Shown one piece after another: positions 23,764 to 35,356 of a stretch of DNA of 64,000 nt. The stretch's first letter is position 1; each line of letters opens with the position of its first letter. The position numbers were made by a program, and so were the translations under genes. The notes beneath the pieces are model-generated. The model did not search any database. It worked only from the letters and a program-made list of their open reading frames with translations, and was not told the origin of the DNA. The DNA comes from Aldrovandia affinis. Its lineage: Eukaryota > Chordata > Actinopteri > Notacanthiformes > Halosauridae. The stretch lies in the NCBI GenBank assembly GCA_029706075.1, contig JAINUG010000018.1:1256001-1320000 (forward strand), in the 5' to 3' direction.

Positions 23764-24318
23764 CAGGTAACTGCCAAAATGAAGAAAATGCCAACATAAA
23801 TTGTCTTAATAGGGCGGTGGGCCACCACACGCCACCAGAACAATTTTAGTGTGCCTCAGCACAGATTCCACAACTGTCTGGAACTCTATTGGAGGGATGC
23901 GCACCAAAAAAAAAAAAAAAAAAAAAAAAAGAAAATTGGGTGTTTTGTTGATGGTGGTGTCCCATGGGAGATTCTGGAGTGACGCCTAGGTGTTCAGTTG
24001 GGTTGAGATCTGGCGACTGAGATGGCCATGGCATGTGGGTTGCATCGTTTTCATGGTCATAAATCCATTCAGTGACCACTTGTGCCCTGTGGATGGGGCA
24101 TTCTCATCCTGGAAGAGACCACTCCCATCAGGACAGAAATACTTCACCATAGGATGAAGGTGGTCCCTCAGAATGGCTTTGTATTTATTGGTTTTAACCT
24201 TGCCCTCCAATGGGTTGAGTGGAACTAAACCATGAGAGGACATTGCACCCCACGCCATAACAGAGACACCAGAACCTTTAATTTGCACAAGTGGTTCCTT
24301 TATTTTGACAGCTCTCTG
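23764..24318 (-). mobile_element. Internally deleted Tc1-like element (555 bp), copy 3
   Basis: The element is flanked by TA at 23762-23763 and 24319-24320. The left end is CAGGTAACTGCCAAAATG, and the right end on the other strand is CAGAGAGCTGTCAAAATAAA. The - strand carries the transposase C-terminal half (GSGVSVMAWGAMSSHGLVPL, then LRDHLHPMVKYF, and later SRQISTQLNT where the family has QSPDLNPIE), with frame breaks. A 30-base A run at 23908-23931 interrupts the coding remnant. Length and deletion junction match copy 1 almost exactly. A family C SINE begins directly after its right TA. Confidence 0.88.
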
Positions 24319-24320
24319 TA

Positions 24321-24542
24321 GTTACATTACATTACATTACAGGCATTTAGCAGACGCTCTTATCCAGAGCGACTTACAGTTTACATTTCTTTACAATCCA
24401 TTTATACAGCTGGATATTAACTGAAGCAATTCAGGTTAAGTACCTTGCTCAAGGGTACAACGGCAGTGTCCCACCTGGGGATTGAACCTGCAACCTTAAC
24501 GTTACAAGCCCAGCTCCCTAACCATTATACCACACTGCCTAG
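24321..24542 (-). mobile_element. SINE family C, copy 1
   Basis: On the - strand it starts GGCAGTGTGGTATAATGGTT (A box) and GGTTGCAGGTTCAATCCCCA (B box), with body GCCGTTGTACCCTTGAGCAA and the tail CTGTAAGTCGCTCTGGATAA then GAGCGTCTGCTAAATGCC and repeats of TGTAA. It begins right at the TA flank of the 555-bp Tc1 derivative. Confidence 0.9.
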
Positions 24543-27500
24543 TTCTGGCCTAAAAACAAAAAATGTGTGTCAGAAATGAGGTTTTGTTACTAACTAAGTT
24601 TTGGTTTACTAACGGGTGTGTGTGCAAGATGATACACTCTGTTGTAGTTGGTGCTGGTGGTGTGAGCTGAAAGGAGGAGACCACCACAGGGCCCTGGAGG
24701 AGCATCGATGCTGGGGCAATCTCGATGTAATCAGATGAGCACGCCTCTGGCTGTTTTGACAGGTTTATCCGTGGCTGAGGGGCGCAAGGCGGCGAGCCTT
24801 TGTTTGTTAGGGTTCCAGCGCAGCTTCCCGTATGCTGTGCACTGTGTCTTGAGCATATGGCATTCCACAAGTTCCGCAAGCATCGTTAAAGATTTCTGCT
24901 TTAAGGGGCGGAAACAGAATCTGTACCTCCAAGCCTGCTTGACAATAATAAAAAAAAAGATGTATTCGTATTTGTATAAATAAAACTGCTGTCTTTTTGG
25001 CATTCAAATCCAAGCATAGAAAAACATCTTTTAGCCTATTTTCATACCTGGGAAATATTGCATCATACTGGATGGGCATAGTGATGATGGTCTTGACTAG
25101 CCTGATTGACTGACAGTTAGCCAGTCAGTTTAAATATATATGTGATTGTACAAAAGATACACTCGTATAGGTGGGGAAACCAAAATGTTCTTATCCAGGA
25201 GATCAGCTTTCAGGAAAATGTATCAAGATCCACCGTTTTAGAATGTACAAACTATTGTAGCCTTGTGCTCTAGACTTAGTCTGTGCTATGAGTGTCGGTT
25301 TCATCCACTGTTGCACAAATGTGATATAAACCTCTGGAAAGTCAGCGAATATGACTACTCCTCAAAGACCATCATTGAGAATTGGCATATTCTTCTCTGT
25401 TTGTCATAATAGGCCCTTGACTTTCTGCAATAAATGTCAAGGTGGATTGTTGCTGGTTATAAACACAAGCCGAGATTTTAGCCCAGCAGCAACAAAGCTC
25501 TTCAGAGAGTCATCTAAGTCCAGGTGTTGCTCTTTACTGTTGGCGGTTGGCGGTAAATCACGTTTACATGAAAATGAGCACAGAGATAACACGGTTGTGA
25601 CGACCGTACATTGAGCTTTCAAGATAAAAAATGTGGATTCTCTTAAGTTTGAATCAAAATGAAACGTCCTATGCCCCCAAACAAAGGAAGGGACAGGAGG
25701 AATAGTGTCTCTCCTGTTTGTCAGTCTTCTTTATGGAGTAAGAGGGAGCGCTGGAACTGTGTGATACTGTTGGGATCATATAAAAGTGATATCACCAATC
25801 TGCATATTTCTGCGCTTCAGGATCGCTGTTTCAGGAGCCAATCAGGAGTCTGAGAATTCTCTAGTGGTTGCTGAGGGGACCCAGAGGAGTGTGCCTGGAA
25901 TAATAAGCATCGCTTTTAAGCTCAGCGGGCGGAAATGCATTTCTGCCTCGTCTGCTGCCACGCTCCCGAACCCTCTGGAGTCTGGCGCTCGTGGAAGAGT
26001 CACTTAAGGAAATCCTTCCAGCGTCGGCAGCGTAAAGAGGGGCTCTTTGTTCGGAGAGCGTCGCCGTCGTGAGCGAGGCACGTCTGCATAATGCAGAAGA
26101 TTCCTGACAAACAAGGCGCCGTAATGCGCTCCAGCGTCTGTCTGAAGTGACACAGCGAATCAAGCGAGAGGGGGGGGGGGGTGGGGGGAGGCGGACACAG
26201 AGGGAGGGGGAGGGGGTGTTCACCCAGCCCCCCTGTGGGCCGAGGCTTGGTGCCGGGGTCGGGTCGGTTTGAGCCTGACTGCACACCGGTGACCCAGACG
26301 AGCAGATGTCCGCTGAGATCAGGTGGAGAGCTGTTGAACCCGGTTCAGTTGTGCGCGGCCTGGATGAACACAGGCGAGACGTCAGATCCTTGTGACTGGC
26401 GTGCACATTCGTGGCCCTGGGCATTGTTCACTCCAAATGGGGTTACCATGACAGCACGGACACGGAAAGAAAACCTCCACATTTTATGATTGGTGCCGTG
26501 GCAGAGAGAATGTGCAAACCATTCCCGACAAAACGTCTGAATGTATGAAGGTGATTTTTTTATGTTATGGCAGAAGAAGGTTTATTGTGCGAGCAGGATG
26601 TTTTTTCTCGATGTGAGCTTTGAACAGGCAGATTTTTCTGCTACTGTACAATATCTCCTATATCCATACGATTCCCTACTTGCATTCAGAACAGTATGCT
26701 GTTGTACTCACTGGCACCGATAGCTCAACATGTAGGATGCTATGACATCTGAATGACTATTTTCAACAGCACTGTGTTTGAGAATAAATGCCCCCTCTTT
26801 GACTGTCAGTGTCCTGCTGGCACACAGGCTCTCCTCCACACAGGGGCGGGCCGCTCGGGGAAGTGGGCGATCTCGCAGCGTAATCACTCTGTTCCAGCGC
26901 CGCACGCATCCTCATAAACGCCCAGGCGCTGTCTGAGGTCACGTGTTCTCAGGCAAATTGCCTCCGCCGTTTTTTGGCATTAAGACATCGTTTGTAACGC
27001 ATGCCTCGAGACCCGCCGCGCCATGAGGGCCCGACCTTTAGGTTTTGCGTCTTTAAGGGCTTTTGGGTCAAGTGATTTCCTCCTCGCAATGAAGATGGCA
27101 TTGCAGAGACATTTAAAGCTCGGCGGTTGTTAGACTTGCTGTGTACAGAGCCTGTTACCGCTTGAGTTCAGGGAACAAGCGCACAGGTGTGTGCCATTCT
27201 CTCCTTCCTCGCTTTTTAATCACACGACTTGCTAAAAGCACCCTCTGTGCTGACGAACCCCCCGTCTCAATTCAGTGGTTCATTGTTGACTCCTTTGTTG
27301 GTCACCCACCCACCATAGGCTGCAATGCTGTTGTTATCTACACACTAGGACATGAAAACATGTATAAAATGGGGCATCATATACTCTGTACCTATACATT
27401 AGACTTTATTGTACAATATAAATATTTAATGCATAATGATCGTAGGTGTAAACCAGACTTTTTTGTAAACAAAAAGGTTTGTTTATTTTGTCGGAAAGTC

Positions 27501-28106
27501 TAAACCGTATCATTTATATATGAAAAATATATTCTCACAGGGAAAAATATATTTTCCATTTCGCCGAGAAGCCCCTGGGACTATTTCCTATTTGGAAAGC
27601 AATTTATTAACGCGCGTTCAAATTGCCACGTTTTACCTTTCTCCCTTTTGACATCAATGCTTATTTTTTCTACCGAAGACAATTCTTTTGTTTAGAGGGA
27701 AATGAAAACTGGATGAGACATATAAAAAGTTTCTCAAATGTAAAATGCTGCTGATGATTGATTGTGGCAGACCCAGTAGCTTTCCTGTGTTTCTCCTGTT
27801 TGCCACTATGGGCAGATTCTGTTTTACCTGCTCATAAATACCTTCATTCACCCCCAACAGTCTGAAAATCCTTTTCATACAATATTGAAGGGCTGCATGT
27901 TTCTTGTTCCCTTTTTACAGTATTCGTAGAAAGAAAACCTGGTGGAATTTAGGAACCTTGGAACGTAAACATTGGCTTCATATAAACAGATGGATGTATC
28001 TAAACCTTTTCTACTGGAGTAAAATAATTGCTTGTGAAGGACCTGGGCTTGTGAACCTCTGAAGTCTAGCGTTTTGTGAAGGGTGTAAATGTTCTGTTTC
28101 ATTAAC
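24543..28106. other. Mostly single-copy stretch with G-rich patch
   Basis: It holds a G-rich run at 26167-26216, the candidate element at 27530-27660, and otherwise nothing recognisable. A 187-codon open frame on the - strand (25861-26424) follows the GC-rich patch and has no domain. Confidence 0.5.
27530..27660. promoter_or_regulatory. Candidate conserved noncoding element
   Basis: Complex, non-repetitive AT-rich sequence containing GGGAAAAATATATTTTCC (a near-palindrome), GACTATTTCCTATTTGG and GCAATTTATTAACGCGCG. It shows no coding signal. Confidence 0.3.
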
Positions 28107-28340
28107 ATTTTTACATTGACATTTTAGGCATTTAGCAGACGCTCTTATCCAGAGCGACTTACACAGTTTACATTTCTTTACATACAATCCATTTATACAG
28201 CTGGATATTTTTACTGAAGCAATTCAGGTTAAGTACCTTGCTTAAGGGTACAACGGCAGTGCCCCCACCTGGGAATCGAACCGGCAACCTCTGAGTTACA
28301 AGCCCAGCTCCCAAACCATTACACTACACTGCCGCCCTAG
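28107..28340 (-). mobile_element. SINE family C, copy 2
   Basis: The layout is as in the copy at 24321: GGCGGCAGTGTAGTGTAATG head, GGTTGCCGGTTCGATTCCCA B box, CCGTTGTACCCTTAAGCAAG body, and the shared GTAAGTCGCTCTGGATAAGA tail. It lies about 640 bases upstream of the first CDKAL1 exon. Confidence 0.9.
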
Positions 28341-28980
28341 TTTCCACAGATGCGTTGATGACTGCATATCTGCTTAATCTCATTTTGTATTTAAAGTTCA
28401 GTGTCCGGTTTTGGCTGCGAGCCCTCCTCAAATGCGTGCACTGTTGCTGTTTCCCCTTTTGTAAGAAAAATAAAAGTGGTTCCTGGTTGCTTGGTTGTCC
28501 TTCATGGCATGACTGTCGCTGTTTTCAGAGGGACATCAGTGGTGTTAAGACTCATTGGAATGAGGGCTTCCTCTACTTCTCGACAGGCCTGTGTCTTTGG
28601 TTTGGAAACACAGCGCATCGCAGTGTTTAAGACAAGTCCATGACTGCTTTATGCCGTACCGTATACGCGTAGTGCCTCATTGAGATGTACAAAGAGAATG
28701 AGAGTGTATATAATATTACAAGAAGGGAATAGGTACATGTTTTTATATATGCATGTAGAACAATAATGTCATAATACAAATAATAATGCTATAGTAAACA
28801 CTGTTTGCATTAACAGTCATAATAACAATTATTGTAATCGTTGTTGTAGTAATAGTAATATGATGATAATAATAATTATTATTATTATTATTGAGTTGAT
28901 TGTCCACGTTGACTGACCCAATGTCCTTGTGTGTCAGGTGTACTGTACATTCATATTATTCTCTGTGTTTTCGAGAGCAG

Positions 28981-29061
28981 GATAAGAAGGTCGTGGTGGC
29001 GGGCTGTGTCCCGCAGGCTCAACCCCGGATGGACTACCTGAAAGGTCTGAGTGTCATTGGG
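28981..29061 (+). CDS. cdkal1: CDKAL1 internal exon (third cluster cysteine of MTTase domain)
   Basis: This is an 81-base internal coding exon of the tRNA-Lys(UUU) t6A37 methylthiotransferase CDKAL1, which adds a methylthio group to t6A37 using two iron-sulphur clusters and S-adenosylmethionine. The acceptor is ...TTCGAGAGCAG before 28981 and the donor is GTGAGT at 29062. Read in phase 0 it gives 27 residues starting [12 protein letters not shown] and ending YLKGLSVIG. The cysteine in AGCVPQ is the third cluster-binding cysteine of the N-terminal methylthiotransferase domain (about C138 in human). The stretch corresponds to about human residues 130-156 and differs from my memory of the human protein at only a few conservative sites. 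The exon coding for the preceding NPAEDHF-type sequence was not found upstream. Identity is strong because the match continues into the next two exons in phase. Confidence 0.93.
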
Positions 29062-29084
29062 GTGAGTGTTCTGGACTGAACATT

Positions 29085-29385
29085 TCCCAGGGGCCCTGTG
29101 TTGTGACTCTGTGCTGTGCCCGTCTCAGGGGCCCTGTGCTGTGCCCGTCTCAGGGGCCCTGTGTTGTGGCCCTGTAACCGTTTCAGAGGCCCTGTGTTGA
29201 GGCCCTGTCCTGTGCCCGTTTCAGGGGCCCTGTGTTGTGGCCCTGTGTAGCGCCCGTTTCAGAGGCCCTGTGTTGAGGCCCTGTGCTGTGCCCGTTTCAG
29301 GGGCCCTGTGTTGTGGCCCTGTGCTGCGCCCGTCTCAGTGGCCCTGTGTTGTGGCCCTGTGCTGTGCCCATCTCAGGAGTCTCCA
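29085..29385 (+). repeat. 38-bp minisatellite directly after CDKAL1 donor
   Basis: About eight units of the form CCCGTTTCAGAGGCCCTGTG plus TTGAGGCCCTGTGCTGTG, with one short unit of about 25 bases. It starts about 24 bases after the exon donor. Each unit carries a pyrimidine-CAG string that resembles a weak 3' splice site. Confidence 0.93.
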
Positions 29386-31072
29386 TGGAGTCCGTTACCT
29401 TGTTAGTCCAACAGCCATACGGCACAGCAGCCTTTCTCACATGGTTTGTTTACTCGCCCTGTTTACGGTCTGCAAATACCCTTATGTTTACTAAGTATCC
29501 CCATTTAGATGTGTACAGAGTGATTAAATATTACTGTATAATTGGGTGTGCTTATTTTGCCTTTTAGGAAGTGCACCATTGTTCAATAATTGAATGAGTC
29601 ACTGGCAGTGTTTTAATTATTTTTTTTATTGACCCTCTCAATTTAATTGTTTGTTGATGATGTGTTGAACCAGCGAAAGCACTGTGTGAAATCGGCAACG
29701 CTGCTTTCTCAAGACCCCGCCCTTCCTCAGTCACAAAGCCATGCTATGCAAATAGCTGCTTTTGCATATCGCAGTTACACTTCCCAGGGTATCAAATGTT
29801 TCAAAGATATACTGGAACAATCAGCACTCTACTCCTTACGCAGAAATTGAAATTCGCAAGCATGTAGTAATGAGCTCAGCAGCTGTTTTCCTGTCTGCCC
29901 ATGGTTAAACGTCTCTGCCTTTCAATCTCATTCATTGTTTGTAATTGTGTAAATATGACATGAGTGGCCTTGTTTATTGAGTCTAATTACATTATTTGTG
30001 AAATTGTATTCAAGTTGACGGGAGAGATTGATGTTTATTAAGCAGACAGTGTGAATAATAAATAGAGATTTCGGTCATCCCTAAGACTGTACATTTTTCG
30101 CTTAAAATCTAAATGGAAGACTCATTCGTTTTTTTTCAATTGAGCATTTAAATGAGCTAAATTGAATAGCATTATATTTACATTTACGGTATGCTGAATA
30201 TCCCTGTTTTTTTTTCTTCCACTGGACAGATCTGTCCTTACTTAATGCAGAGCTTCACTGTACTGTGCACTAGGGTGATTTTATAATATATGGGATAACT
30301 TTTAATCAAACACGATGGCAATGCAGAACTCATTATTTTGTGTGGTAATAAAAAAAAAGTAACACTTGAAAACTTTCAACTGAATTCATTGCGTGAATTC
30401 AAGCCACCAAAGTTTTACACTGTGTCAACATTACACGCCATAACGAAAAAATACAACACTGTTTGACCCCAAAAACCGATGTGTGCCTTTCTGTGCACCT
30501 CAACTACCTGAAGGAGGTACTGGACCTGCTCTTCATTCTTTGTCCTGGCTTTTGTAGTGAAGGACTGAATAGGCCACACCCCTCATTCTGCGTTATCATT
30601 GATAACATTGAGTGATGAAAACGTAAGTTGTGCCTGGCAGAATGATTCATCCTGCTTCCAGTCAGCAGGGTCCACATCCAGGAATGAGTAAGGAATCTTC
30701 TATACGCACAAGGAAAAAGTTACAACATGCTTGAGCAAACTCAAGCAAAAAACTTGAGCAAAAAATAGTATTCAATTCTCACAAAAATTTGCATGAGTTA
30801 CTTTTTCATTCAATGTCACAAAATGGTGGGTTCTGCAAATTTGAATAATTAAAAAAAAAAACTCAGGGTAGATTCAGTATTTAGATAGTCGGCTTTGTTC
30901 ACATGAACATTATGATCATGATTGTTATTCTACTCAGTTCATATAGTCATCTCATATAGCCATGTCATACTCCCCAGATGTCTCTGAATTGGGCCAGGAC
31001 CACATTCCGTTGTCCGTTTCTGGGATGAAGGTTTTTTTGTTGCTGTTGCAGAGACCAAACTCATTCATATTT

Positions 31073-31215
31073 TATATTTCCAAACAGCGAGACTCTTCCA
31101 AACCCTGTTTTCACAGTTCTATCCGCCTACGAGAAGGGTTTTGCCAGTATTTTAGATTTCTGAATAGCAAGTCTTCCAAGCCCTGTGTTTTCGGTTCCAT
31201 CTGCGTATGAGCGTC
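31073..31215 (+). repeat. Imperfect tandem duplication, about 80-bp unit
   Basis: CTCTTCCAAACCCTGTTTTC...TCTATCCGCCTACGAGAAGG is repeated about 80 bases on as GTCTTCCAAGCCCTGTGTTT...TCCATCTGCGTATGAGCG. It is well diverged, so old. Confidence 0.7.
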
Positions 31216-31379
31216 ACAGCCTTCGTCAGCAGCGCAGACTTTCAGCCAGAAAGCCCGAAGACTTTTCAGCTTTCCATTCCCAGCAAGAACCCCCGGATAC
31301 TCCCGCAGTCGTTCCACCCGTTTAAAAATAGTAGCAAGCTTTTTTCTCTCGCTCTGTCCTAAAAAAACAAAAGGCACCT

Positions 31380-31720
31380 GCGCCGGGAGAGAGCGAAGGT
31401 AAATGTCAGACGAGCGGAGAGGGGCGAGCGCCGCACAGAGCGCCGCCCCAGCGGGCCCTTCACTCCTGCTCTTAGATGAAGTTAAAAGGGGGTGTGCAGA
31501 CGGTTAAGTGCAGTCTCCCTGAAAGGCGTATCGATCCCCAGAGCCGCGGGACGGCGGTGATGAGAGGGGACGGCGGCCTCGGAGCGCCGGCTGCTCATCT
31601 CGGCACGCAGCGGGTCGGCCGCGCGCCTCCAAATGGCAGTGGCCCCACGCTGGCTCCCGTCCCGCTGTCAGAGAGAGCCCAGCCCCCGGGCTGCGGCGGT
31701 ATGGATTGGTTGCCCGGCGA
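31380..31720. other. GC- and CpG-rich block in CDKAL1 intron
   Basis: This 340-base stretch is rich in CG dinucleotides (GAGGGGCGAGCGCCGCACAG, GCCGCGGGACGGCGG, CGGGTCGGCCGCGCGCCTCC), unlike the surrounding AT-rich intron. It could be a small CpG island or an enhancer. An open frame of 102 codons through it has no recognisable domain and no splice context that I can support. Confidence 0.4.
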
Positions 31721-31985
31721 CGCTTTATTCAGACACGCAGAGACAATTAGACCCAGGATTGCGGTGTTGGAGGGGGGCCGGTAAGGCGGGCTTCATAGTC
31801 ATCGAGTTGCCTACTTTTAGAACTTTTGTCTGGAAGGGGGGGTCGGGGGGTTTTGATGTACAAGATAAATAGAAACTGGGTCAATGTGCTCTGGTTCCTG
31901 TGCCTCGTGTGGAATTGGAAAATCCTGCTCTCTTTCTGATGTCTAGTCAGGGGATGGGGAAAGGTAGATTTCTTTCTTTCTTTAA

Positions 31986-32285
31986 AATTGTGTTGGTTTT
32001 TTTGTTGTTGTTTTTTTCCCTCCCCAGTTTGCAATTGGCAATTAGTTACCGGCGTACCACCTGCACACAAGGGCCACTTCAGCTGAAGCTCTTCTGTGAT
32101 GCACTGGCCCCACAGTACAGGCAGGGCTAATCAGAGGAGAGGAACACAGCGCTACCCCAGCCAACCCTGGCCCACTCGCACTCTCTCCCCGTCACGGTTA
32201 GCCCAAAGCCCAGGCCCAAGCCTCGAACCTGTAGGGCCCAGCCCCAGGGCTTGAGGCGAACATCGTTACCCGCTACGCCACTCAT
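31986..32285 (-). mobile_element. tRNA-derived SINE (family D)
   Basis: On the - strand it begins GAGTGGCGTAGCGGGTAACG (A box) and has ACAGGTTCGAGGCTTGGG (B box). It continues through CCCTGCCTGTACTGTGGGGC to GGTACGCCGGTAACTAATTG and an A-rich end (T runs at 31990-32020 on +). Only this one copy is in the window, so calling it a SINE rests on the two promoter boxes and the A-rich tail. Confidence 0.7.
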
Positions 32286-32865
32286 AAGCCACAGGAAAGT
32301 GCACTAGGCTGCATCTCCCGTTAGGTGCTGTTTGGCTTTTGTTGCAGTCCCGTACCACCTTGCGGTGTGCCGTAGTAGCACTTTAGCGGAGTGACCTGTT
32401 CCCGTCTAAGTGGACCTGCGGTTGCATTTTCAGGTGAAAGTGTGGCTGTGACGATAGGGGGGTCAGGCCCGCTGCACGTACTGGACGGAGATGGCTGTCC
32501 CATTAGGGGCAAATTGATTTTGATTTCCCTGCGCGTCCCGCGTGGAGCATCGCCCCCTCTGAGAAGCCTCCCGCCAACGCACTGCTGGCCGCATGGTGCC
32601 CACGGCAACGGGAAGAGAAATGCACTTCCCTGGCCAGAGTGCTGTGCCTGCTGCTCCGCCTATTTAATGGTGGAGTGCAGCGCACAGCTGACACTTATTC
32701 ACATTAACACCATACCTCACGTTTAACAGTCTTCCGTTCCCCATGCAGAAATAACACAGCCATGGCTTTCCCTCTTATTTTCCACACCTTTTTACTGATT
32801 TAGTCACTTAGTTATTTTCCTCAGATTTATAAAAATCTCCCACCCCCATATCTTGAAACCACCTC

Positions 32866-32887
32866 TGTGTGTGTGTGTGTGTGTGTT
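32866..32887 (+). repeat. Short GT array
   Basis: About 22 bases of GT followed by TTTAATTTAG. Confidence 0.9.
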
Positions 32888-33070
32888 TAATTTAGTTTCT
32901 CTCACTCTCGTCTTTTGTAATCAGCAGTAAGTTCCGGTCCTCCTGTGTAGTTGCTTTTGCATTCTGGATTTGTCGTTGTTTTTAATTTGTATGTGCGTTG
33001 TTCGGGATTTTGTATCTGCTTAATGTTTCCGCTGCACCACATTCAAGATTGTCTGCAGGGAGCAGTTATT

Positions 33071-33246
33071 TTGTGTGGCTCAGTTGGTAGAGCACGGCGT
33101 TGGCAACGCTTAGGTTGTGGGTTCAGTTCCCACTGGGAGCACATGTACTGAAAACAATAATAATTATGCATTTACTACTGTAAGTCGCTTTGGATAAAAA
33201 TGTATTATATATTATATTATTATACTATTATACTACTATTATACTA
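33071..33246 (+). mobile_element. SINE family B, copy 2, with TAT-rich end
   Basis: It has the same head (GTGTGGCTCAGTTGGTAGAG, GGGTTCAGTTCCCACTGGGA) and a tail cut short after CTTTGGATAAAAA. A simple TATTATAC repeat of about 50 bases follows (33195-33246). Confidence 0.88.
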
Positions 33247-33714
33247 CCCGACTGACATCATCTGAGGAATCTCAGACGCCTGACGAATCACAGAGTGCCT
33301 GAGAGAGGAAATCCCTGACCTCCCCACCTCAATCCCTGGCACAATGAAGCCAATTTGTTCTGCCAATGTACTTCCGGTCATTTTCGGCAAATGACGCCGC
33401 TCGGATTCCGCTCAAGTGTTCTTAAAGTGAAATATTCATGTTTTAGCTCTTGGGGTTTTCTTAAGCTACTACTTCTTAAACTACTAATGATTTGACCCAT
33501 TTTTTTTGTATTGTAGACACCAAAGGTAAATGGACCAGGTTAGCCTTCAGACTCTAAACTTGACCCTTCAGAAAGGAAACGATCGGCTGAGCACTGGCCA
33601 CTGGCCATTTGGGCCTCTGGTCCCGTTACACTGATGGTCAAGCCCTGTCGCTCTGTGCACCCTGCCTCCTAGCCCCAGCACCGTCGAGCCGTCCATCGCT
33701 ACCCTTTCTGGAAG

Positions 33715-33850
33715 GAGATGAAATAAAAGTGTGGGACTGAAAACCAATTTTCTGCTGTGTAATTATGGAGGGAATTAATGAGGAGGCAGAATTTGATCTT
33801 TTACCACAATGTAAAGATTGCAATTAAAGACAATTCCTCTCACAGTGGAC
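33715..33850. promoter_or_regulatory. Candidate conserved noncoding element
   Basis: It holds CTGTGTAATTATGGAGGG, GGAATTAATGAGGAGG and TAAAGATTGCAATTAAAGAC in 130 bases, three TAAT cores with no repeat similarity. Confidence 0.3.
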
Positions 33851-34310
33851 ACATGAGTGCGTTGTGTGCTAAATCCTAAGACCACATCACCAACATGTTT
33901 GGTCAGGGCGTGGTATGCTTTTCAACAAGCTAAAGAGCAATTACATTTCATTATTCATTTATGAAGCAGACAAGAATTTGAATGCTGTGTGAGGTCTGTG
34001 GTCTGTATGGGGCTTTCTCAGTTAGTAATGGAGCAACAAGGCTTCGTGAAACCCAAAATCCATGCAGCTGCCGGATTCTATTAATGACCCACTGATTTGA
34101 ACCAACCATTGGAGTTTTGGGTGGTTCAAATAAGTCCATAATTGACACCTTGTTGTTGGTCCACCCATTCTGAGGCTCATGATGAGGATGTGCTTTTGTA
34201 TCAAATTAACTCATTGGTTAGTGTGGCCAATTATCGATGAATTTGGTCCACATGCAAAGCCAATTAACTGCGTTTTGAATAATATAACAGTGCATTAACC
34301 AGTAAACCAC

Positions 34311-34402
34311 TAAGTTCACTATAGCAACCTAGAACCATGACACCTGCTACATCACTATAGCACTACTGTAAGTTAACTATACCAACCAAGAACCATGACA
34401 AA
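34311..34402 (+). repeat. Imperfect tandem duplication, about 60-bp unit
   Basis: AAGTTCACTATAGCAACCTA followed by GAACCATGACACC recurs about 60 bases later as AAGTTAACTATACCAACCAA followed by GAACCATGACAAA. Confidence 0.75.
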
Positions 34403-35029
34403 ATTTGTATTATTTGTGAGACACAGATACATCCCATAAAACTCAAATAGGATAAGCAGATCACCTGAATGAATGACAGCTGTGCTGGGGGAGAGGAGGG
34501 GAGCCAAGATGCAGTGTGAAGAGATGAGTTCAGTCTGCGTCAGAAGATGGCCAGTAATTCTGCTCTCCTGACCACAATCAAACTGATTGTTAATGAAGTT
34601 CCAAACACTCTCACACAAGCACTAAAAGTACAGAAGCAAACTCAAGTCTGTCCTTTTGTTAACAAAGAACCAATGAATGTTTGTTTAAAAAAACAAAAAA
34701 AACAGACCACGGTCTGTCACCCACCCCGTGATCGGTGAAGTGCGTTGATTGGAAGATTGAAGTGTCGGTCATCCTGCTTTGGAGGCCGTTGGTGCAGTCT
34801 AGCAGATGGGGGAGGGCCCAAGACTCTGAAGGCTGTGTGGCAGCTGCTCCCTGCCGCAACCTTGAGGCTAATCGAACGCTCAACCTCGAGGGCGAAAGGC
34901 TTGCTGCATCGCCGCTAATTCGGTCTCTCCGACAATGCACGCACATCATCAGAATCCATCACCGACCGGCCTTTTTTTTTGTTCCCGCGGAATCTGTCAG
35001 GTTTTCTCTTTCACAGTGACTGCCTCCCC

Positions 35030-35180
35030 ACATAAGCAAGCAATTAAATCCATAATGGCTCACTCCTTTGTCGTTGGGGGTCTTTAATTGCCTAATAATC
35101 CTGATAATTACAATACTGAAGCTGTCAGGAAGAGATCATCCGTTCACTGGCTTTCATATTTATAAACAGGGGCACATCTC
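35030..35180. promoter_or_regulatory. Candidate conserved noncoding element
   Basis: It contains AAGCAAGCAATTAAATCC, a SOX-like CCTTTGTCG, TCTTTAATTGCCTAATAATC (bicoid-type TAATCC) and TGATAATTACAATACTG. It lies about 630 bases upstream of the second CDKAL1 exon, but separated from it by the minisatellite. Confidence 0.35.
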
Positions 35181-35356
35181 ATACAGTGAAGCGGGAGAGC
35201 AGGCACTCGCCATAGTTGTCATCCCTTATAAATTTACCATGTAGCGTACTTTACTGTGCAAATGGTTAGCTTTTCCTTTTTAATTGCAACATTAAGGAAA
35301 TGAATTGGAATTGAATGAACAGCAATGAATGAGAACTGTCCTGTCTGTATATTCCA

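Larger units (their letters stand above)
1..28980 (+). other. Presumed upstream CDKAL1 intron (partial)
   Basis: No exon of CDKAL1 or any other host gene was recognised here. The exon upstream of 28981 in the family encodes the WGC...NNSDGEY and NPAEDHF segments. I looked for these in both wordings and did not find them, so this DNA is inferred to lie within one or more upstream introns. That the region belongs to the gene at all is inference from its position 5' of an internal exon. Confidence 0.7.
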
